NCBI RefSeq assembly: GCF_002858675.1
Contig: NZ_PJZF01000015.1
Coordinates: forward strand, 1-64,000
Direction of reading: 5' to 3'
Origin: Chimaeribacter californicus
GTDB lineage: Bacteria; Pseudomonadota; Gammaproteobacteria; Enterobacterales; Enterobacteriaceae
DNA: 64,000 bases
In this document: one piece after another, positions 59,634 through 64,000 of the stretch
How the letters are laid out: each line of letters opens with the position of its first letter
Numbering within the stretch: the stretch's first letter is position 1
Made by a program: the position numbers and the translations under genes
Notes under the pieces: generated by a model
Databases searched by the model: none
Seen by the model: the letters and a program-made list of their open reading frames with translations, nothing else
What the model was told of the DNA's origin: nothing

Positions 59634-60371
59634 ATGTGGAAATGGTTACACCAACTCGGTAAGCCGGACCGGCTTTACCACCTGTGCGGCCGGTTCGTGC
59701 CCTGGCTGGGGCTGGCAGGGGCGCTGACGCTGACACTCGGCTGGGTCTGGGGCTTTGGCTTTGCCCCGGCGGATTACCAGCAGGGCAACAGCTACCGGAT
59801 TATGTACATCCATGTGCCGGCCGCCATGTGGTCGATGGGCATCTATACCGCGATGGCGGTGGCCGCGTTTACGGCGCTGGTCTGGCAGATGAAGATGGCG
59901 AACCTGGTGGTGGCCGCCATGGCCCCGGTCGGCGCGGTCTTTACCTTTATCGCGCTGGTGACCGGTTCGGCCTGGGGCAAGCCGATGTGGGGCACCTGGT
60001 GGATCTGGGATGCGCGCCTCACTTCCGAACTGGTGCTGCTGTTCCTCTACCTCGGGGTGATCGCGCTCTATAACGCCTTTGAAGACCGGCGGCTGGCGGG
60101 GCGTGCTGCCGGCATTCTGGTGCTGGTCGGCATCGTCAATATCCCGATCATCCACTACTCGGTGCAGTGGTGGAACACTCTGCACCAGGGCTCGACCAAC
60201 ATGCAGCAGACCATCGACCCAAGCATGCGCTACCCGTTGCGCTGGGCGATTGTCGGTTACCTGTTCTTCTTCCTGACCCTGACCCTGATGCGCCTGCGCA
60301 ACCTGATCCTGATGCAGGAGAGCCACCGCCCGTGGGTGCTGGCCCTGTTCAGCCGGAGACCCCGCCCATGA
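59634..60371 (+). CDS. ccmC: Haem ligase CcmC
   Basis: Membrane protein that transfers haem to CcmE. The 245 residues have six membrane segments, periplasmic haem-ligand His residues in IHVPAAMWSMGIY and IHYSVQWWNTLHQG, and the tryptophan-rich WGTWWIWDARLTSELV motif. Stop and ccmD start overlap (ATGA). Confidence 0.96.
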   Translation: MWKWLHQLGKPDRLYHLCGRFVPWLGLAGALTLTLGWVWGFGFAPADYQQGNSYRIMYIHVPAAMWSMGIYTAMAVAAFTALVWQMKMANLVVAAMAPVGAVFTFIALVTGSAWGKPMWGTWWIWDARLTSELVLLFLYLGVIALYNAFEDRRLAGRAAGILVLVGIVNIPIIHYSVQWWNTLHQGSTNMQQTIDPSMRYPLRWAIVGYLFFFLTLTLMRLRNLILMQESHRPWVLALFSRRPRP

Positions 60372-60607
60372 GTCCTGCTTTTCCATCCTGGGCCGCCTTT
60401 TTTGCCATGGGCGGCTACGCCTTTTACGTCTGGCTGTCGGTGGCCGTGACGCTGCTGTCACTGGCCGGGTTGCTGCTGCATACCCGCCTGCAACGCCGCC
60501 GGTTGATCGCCGCTGTCCAGCGCCGCGAGGCGCGTGACGTGCGCATCCGGGCGTCCAAATCTGTTACGCCTGCCGCCGCCGCGTCAGCGCAGGAGAATTC
60601 ACTGTGA
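60368..60607 (+). CDS. ccmD: Haem exporter protein CcmD
   Basis: Small membrane peptide of 79 residues that stabilises the CcmABC-CcmE complex. One transmembrane helix (about 12-38, [19 protein letters not shown]) is followed by a basic cytoplasmic tail [17 protein letters not shown]. It starts inside the ccmC stop and ends overlapping ccmE by 4 bp. The open frame continues upstream in the ccmC region and is not used. Confidence 0.92.
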   Translation: MSPAFPSWAAFFAMGGYAFYVWLSVAVTLLSLAGLLLHTRLQRRRLIAAVQRREARDVRIRASKSVTPAAAASAQENSL

Positions 60608-61092
60608 ATCCACGTCGTAAAAGCCGCCTTTATCTGGCGGTGGCCGTGCTGGTCGGCCTGGGCCTGACCGCCGCGCTGGTGCTCTATGCCCTGCGTTCCA
60701 ACATCGATCTGTTCTATACCCCGAGTGAAATTCTACAGGGCAAGGGTGAAAACCATGAGAAGCCGGAAGTGGGCGACCACCTGCGGATCGGCGGCATGGT
60801 GATGCCCGGCTCGGTCAGGCGGGACGATACAAGCCTGCAAGTCAGCTTTAAGGTCTATGACGCACGCGGCGCGATTGCGGTGACGTACACCGGCATCCTG
60901 CCCGATCTGTTCCGCGAAGGGCAGGGGGTGGTGGCGCAGGGCGTGCTGGGGCCGGACAACGTGGTCAATGCCAAACAGGTACTGGCCAAGCACGATGAAA
61001 AATATGTGCCGCCGGAGGTGGCAGACGCCATGAAAGAGAACCATCACGGCCCGGCGGCGAAGTATGTCGCCAATGAGGGCAGTAAATCATGA
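60604..61092 (+). CDS. ccmE: Haem chaperone CcmE
   Basis: Periplasmic membrane-anchored haem chaperone. The 162 residues have a short anchor (about 9-29), the OB-fold core with [11 protein letters not shown] and [17 protein letters not shown], and the covalent haem-binding His in [14 protein letters not shown] (about residue 130). Confidence 0.96.
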   Translation: MNPRRKSRLYLAVAVLVGLGLTAALVLYALRSNIDLFYTPSEILQGKGENHEKPEVGDHLRIGGMVMPGSVRRDDTSLQVSFKVYDARGAIAVTYTGILPDLFREGQGVVAQGVLGPDNVVNAKQVLAKHDEKYVPPEVADAMKENHHGPAAKYVANEGSKS

Positions 61093-63056
61093 TCCCGGAA
61101 ATCGGCAGTTTTCTGCTCTGCCTCGGGCTGGCGGTGGCCCTGCTGCTGAGTATCTACCCGCAGTGGGGCGCGGCGCGCCAGGACGCCCGGATGATGGCGG
61201 TGGCGCGGCCGCTGGCCTACGGCATGTTTGCCTGCATCGCCGGGGCGTTCGCGATCCTGGTGCACGCCTTTGTGGTCAATGACTTTACCGTGGCCTATGT
61301 GGCCACCAACTCCAACAGCCACCTGCCTGTTTACTACCGGGTGGCGGCGACCTGGGGCGCGCATGAGGGCTCACTGCTGCTGTGGGTGCTGCTGCTGAGC
61401 AGCTGGACGCTGGCGGTAGCGCTGCTGAGCCGCCGGATGCCGCAGGATGCGGTGGCGCGGGTGCTGTCGGTGCTGGGCATGATCACCGGCGGTTTCCTGC
61501 TGTTTATTATCCTGACGTCGAATCCCTTTACCCGTACCCTGCCGGACTTCCCGATTGACGGCAGTGACCTCAACCCGCTGTTGCAGGATATCGGCCTGAT
61601 CTTCCACCCGCCGCTGCTCTATATGGGGTACGTCGGCTTCTCGGTGGCGTTCGCCTTTGCCATCGCCTCACTGATGGCCGGGCGGCTCGACACCGCCTGG
61701 GCGCGCTGGTCACGCCCCTGGACCACGGCGGCCTGGGTGTTCCTCACCATCGGCATCGTGCTCGGCTCTGCCTGGGCCTATTACGAGCTGGGCTGGGGCG
61801 GCTGGTGGTTCTGGGACCCGGTGGAAAACGCCTCCTTTATGCCGTGGCTGGCGGGCACCGCGCTTATCCACTCCCTGGCGGTGACGGAGAAACGCGGCAC
61901 CTTCAAAGCCTGGACGGTGCTGCTGGCGATCACCGCGTTCTCGCTCTGCCTGCTCGGCACCTTCCTGGTACGCTCCGGCGTGCTGGTATCGGTACACTCA
62001 TTCGCCTCCGACCCTGAGCGCGGCCTCTACATCCTGGCTTATCTGGTGATCGTTATCGGCAGTTCGCTGCTGCTGTATGCGGTGCGCGGTGCGCAGGTGC
62101 GCAGCCCGAGCCGCCATGAAGTGTTCTCACGTGAGACCTTCCTGCTCGGCAACAACGTGCTGCTGATCGCGGCGATGCTGGTGGTGCTGCTCGGCACCCT
62201 GTTGCCGCTGGTACACAAGCAACTCGGCCTCGGCAGCATCTCGATTGGTGAGCCGTTCTTCAACACCATGTTCACCTTCCTGATGGCGCCGCTGGCGCTG
62301 CTGCTGGGCATCGGGCCGCTGGTGCGCTGGCGGCGGGACGACGCCGGGAAGTTCTGGAAGCGGCTGGCGGCCTCGCTGGTGGTGACGCTGCTGCTGTCAG
62401 TGCTGCTGCCGTGGCTGATGCAGGACCGCATCGCCGGGATGACGGTGCTCGGGCTGATGATGGCGTTGTGGGTGACCCTTCTCACCCTGCTGGAGCTGCA
62501 TGAGCGCGCCACCCACCGCCACAGCTTCTGGCGCGGGCTGACCACCCTGACGCGCAGCCACTGGGGCATGGTGCTGGGCCACCTCGGCGTGGCGGTCACG
62601 GTGATCGGCATCGCCTTCAGCCAGAACTACAGCGTCGAGCGTGACGTGCGGATGAAAGCGGGCGACAGCGTGGATATTCACGGCTACCACTTTGTGTTCC
62701 GCGACGTACACAGCATTTCCGGCCCCAACTACAGCGGCGGCGCGGGCATCATTGACGTCAGCGAAGGCGGCAAACCGGTGACCGAATTGCGCGCCGAAAA
62801 GCGTTACTACAGCGTGGCGCGCAGCATGATGACCGAAGCGGCGATCGACGGCGGGCTGGTGCGTGACCTCTACGCCGCGCTGGGCGAAGAGCTGGACGAC
62901 GGCAGCTGGGCGGTGCGGCTCTACTATAAACCCTTTGTGCGCTGGATCTGGCTGGGCGGCCTGTTGATGGCGGCAGGCGGGGTGCTCTGCATCCTTGACC
63001 CGCGCTACCGGATGAGCAAAAAGCAGGCGCGCCGGCCTGTGGTGGAGAAAGTATGA
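61089..63056 (+). CDS. ccmF: Haem lyase subunit CcmF
   Basis: Large membrane protein that attaches haem to apocytochrome c together with CcmH. The 655 residues have about fifteen helices, the WWD motif [18 protein letters not shown] (about 235-252) and conserved histidines in [13 protein letters not shown] and [11 protein letters not shown]. It overlaps ccmE and ccmG by 4 bp each. Confidence 0.97.
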   Translation: MIPEIGSFLLCLGLAVALLLSIYPQWGAARQDARMMAVARPLAYGMFACIAGAFAILVHAFVVNDFTVAYVATNSNSHLPVYYRVAATWGAHEGSLLLWVLLLSSWTLAVALLSRRMPQDAVARVLSVLGMITGGFLLFIILTSNPFTRTLPDFPIDGSDLNPLLQDIGLIFHPPLLYMGYVGFSVAFAFAIASLMAGRLDTAWARWSRPWTTAAWVFLTIGIVLGSAWAYYELGWGGWWFWDPVENASFMPWLAGTALIHSLAVTEKRGTFKAWTVLLAITAFSLCLLGTFLVRSGVLVSVHSFASDPERGLYILAYLVIVIGSSLLLYAVRGAQVRSPSRHEVFSRETFLLGNNVLLIAAMLVVLLGTLLPLVHKQLGLGSISIGEPFFNTMFTFLMAPLALLLGIGPLVRWRRDDAGKFWKRLAASLVVTLLLSVLLPWLMQDRIAGMTVLGLMMALWVTLLTLLELHERATHRHSFWRGLTTLTRSHWGMVLGHLGVAVTVIGIAFSQNYSVERDVRMKAGDSVDIHGYHFVFRDVHSISGPNYSGGAGIIDVSEGGKPVTELRAEKRYYSVARSMMTEAAIDGGLVRDLYAALGEELDDGSWAVRLYYKPFVRWIWLGGLLMAAGGVLCILDPRYRMSKKQARRPVVEKV

Positions 63057-63607
63057 ACCGTAAGCTGTTATTTATTCCCCTGATCCTGTTCCTGTTGCTG
63101 GCGACCGCCTTTGTGGTGCAGCTGCAGCGCAACGCCCACGGCGACGACCCGACCCGGCTGGAGTCGGCGCTGCTCGGCAAACCGGTGCCGGTGTTTACGC
63201 TCGCCTCGCTGGCGGAGCCGGGCAAAACCTACAGCCAGTCAGTGCTGCATGACGGCAAACCGCTGCTGCTGAATGTCTGGGCGACCTGGTGCCCGACCTG
63301 CCGCGCGGAACACCAGTACCTGAACAGCCTGGCGGCGCAGGGCGTGCGCGTGGTGGGGCTGAACTACAAAGATGACCGCGCCAAAGCGGTGAACTGGCTG
63401 AACACCCTCGGCAACCCCTACGCGCTGAGCCTGTATGACGGCGACGGGATGCTGGGGCTGGATCTCGGCGTTTACGGCGCGCCGGAAACCTTCCTGATCG
63501 ACGGGCAGGGCATCATCCGCTACCGCCATGCCGGTGACCTGAACGCGGAAGTCTGGCAGCGTGAGGTCGCGCCGCTCTACCGCAAATATGGCGGGGGCGC
63601 TTCATGA
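63053..63607 (+). CDS. ccmG: Thiol-disulfide oxidoreductase CcmG (DsbE)
   Basis: Membrane-anchored thioredoxin-like protein that reduces apocytochrome c in the periplasm. The 184 residues have an N-terminal anchor (5-22) and the active site WATWCPTCRAEH (about residues 78-89), then GAPETFLIDGQGIIRYRHAG. Stop overlaps the ccmH start (ATGA). Confidence 0.96.
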   Translation: MNRKLLFIPLILFLLLATAFVVQLQRNAHGDDPTRLESALLGKPVPVFTLASLAEPGKTYSQSVLHDGKPLLLNVWATWCPTCRAEHQYLNSLAAQGVRVVGLNYKDDRAKAVNWLNTLGNPYALSLYDGDGMLGLDLGVYGAPETFLIDGQGIIRYRHAGDLNAEVWQREVAPLYRKYGGGAS

Positions 63608-64000
63608 GAAGGCTGATTTGCCTGTTGGCCGGGTTGCTGCTGAGCGCCAACCTCTGGGCGGCGATTGACACCTACCAGTTCAAGAGCACTGAACAGGAGC
63701 AGCAGTACCGCGAGCTGACCGGGCAGCTGCGCTGCCCTAAATGCCAGAACAACAGCATCGCGGATTCCAACTCCATGATCGCGGCGGACATGCGCACCAA
63801 GGTCTACCAGCTGATGCAGCAGGGGCAGTCGCGCCAGCAAATCATCGATTACATGGTGGCGCGTTACGGCAACTTTGTGACTTATGAGCCGCCGGTGACC
63901 GCCTCCACCCTGATTCTGTGGGCCGGGCCGGCGCTGTTTGTGCTGGTGGGCGGGCTGGTGGTACTGCTGCGCGCGCGGCGGCAGGGGCGGGCGGCAACGC
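63604..64000 (+). CDS. ccmH: Cytochrome c maturation protein CcmH, N-terminal part
   Basis: The first 132 codons of CcmH, which reduces or presents the CXXCH thiols of apocytochrome c. A signal peptide or anchor (1-19, ending LWAAIDTY) is followed by LRCPKCQNNSIADSNS with the redox CPxC motif and a C-terminal membrane segment (TLILWAGPALFVLVGGLVVLL). The gene continues beyond the window, so whether it is fused to a CcmI part, as in E. coli, is not visible. Confidence 0.93.
   Translation, partial: MRRLICLLAGLLLSANLWAAIDTYQFKSTEQEQQYRELTGQLRCPKCQNNSIADSNSMIAADMRTKVYQLMQQGQSRQQIIDYMVARYGNFVTYEPPVTASTLILWAGPALFVLVGGLVVLLRARRQGRAAT

Overview
The window is a chromosomal segment of a member of the Enterobacterales, GC-rich by eye. 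Most proteins read as close homologues of Escherichia coli proteins, and much of the order follows the E. coli 52-55 min region: talA, maeB, hemF, amiA, ypeA, yfeZ-yfeY-yfeX, cysPTWAM, crr-ptsI-ptsH, cysK-cysZ-zipA-ligA-ypeB, val/lys tRNAs, gltX, yfeC, alaXW, nupC, mntH, ypeC, glk, ypdAB, alaC, ypdK, argW, yfdC. Several genes lie where E. coli does not have them (a Fic protein, yaiI, a FemAB-like protein, macAB with a CpxRA-like pair, ipdC, ygeA, a yhjX homologue, a chemoreceptor and the ccm operon). This points to a genus other than Escherichia, Serratia- or Gibbsiella-like, but the species cannot be fixed from the sequence alone.

Layout. 1-3.8 kb: pentose-phosphate genes tkt (partial) and talA, then malic enzyme maeB. 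3.9-5.2 kb: an accessory Fic-domain gene behind a perfect inverted repeat. 5.2-12.8 kb: yaiI-hemF, amiA, a FemAB-like protein, ypeA, a YgiW-like protein, yfeZ, yfeY, a repeat-rich 670 bp gap, and yfeX. 12.9-17.7 kb: the sulfate/thiosulfate operon cysPTWA-cysM. 17.7-23.2 kb: a macrolide-type efflux operon macAB facing a CpxRA-like two-component system. 23.2-33.1 kb: PTS general genes, cysK, cysZ, zipA, ligA, ypeB, a FlxA-like gene and a tRNA cluster (four Val, one Lys). 33.3-41.4 kb: gltX, yfeC, a formate/nitrite-type channel, two tRNA-Ala, nupC, mntH, ypeC and an aldo/keto reductase. 41.7-51.6 kb: ipdC, a racemase, glk, a pyruvate-responsive module (yhjX-like transporter, ypdB, ypdA), a DUF1479 dioxygenase-like protein and an acetyltransferase. 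51.7-57.9 kb: alaC, two microproteins, an AT-rich gene-poor stretch with a small zinc-ribbon protein, a chemoreceptor, tRNA-Arg and yfdC. 58.1-64 kb: the cytochrome c maturation operon ccmABCDEFG and the start of ccmH.

How the genes work together. CysPTWA imports sulfate or thiosulfate, CysZ also takes up sulfate, and CysK and CysM make cysteine from sulfide or thiosulfate. HPr, enzyme I and EIIAGlc form the sugar phosphorelay, and Glk with a CRP-like upstream site handles free glucose. YpdA/YpdB should sense pyruvate and switch on the adjacent yhjX homologue: a pair of direct repeats matching the published YpdB operator spacing lies in front of it. No large undescribed defence or biosynthetic system is visible. 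The most notable items are the Fic gene with its operator-like repeat, the linked YpdAB-YhjX module, the divergent macAB/CpxRA-like locus, a tRNA-Lys 3'-end duplication, several short tandem repeats, and two unlisted membrane microproteins.
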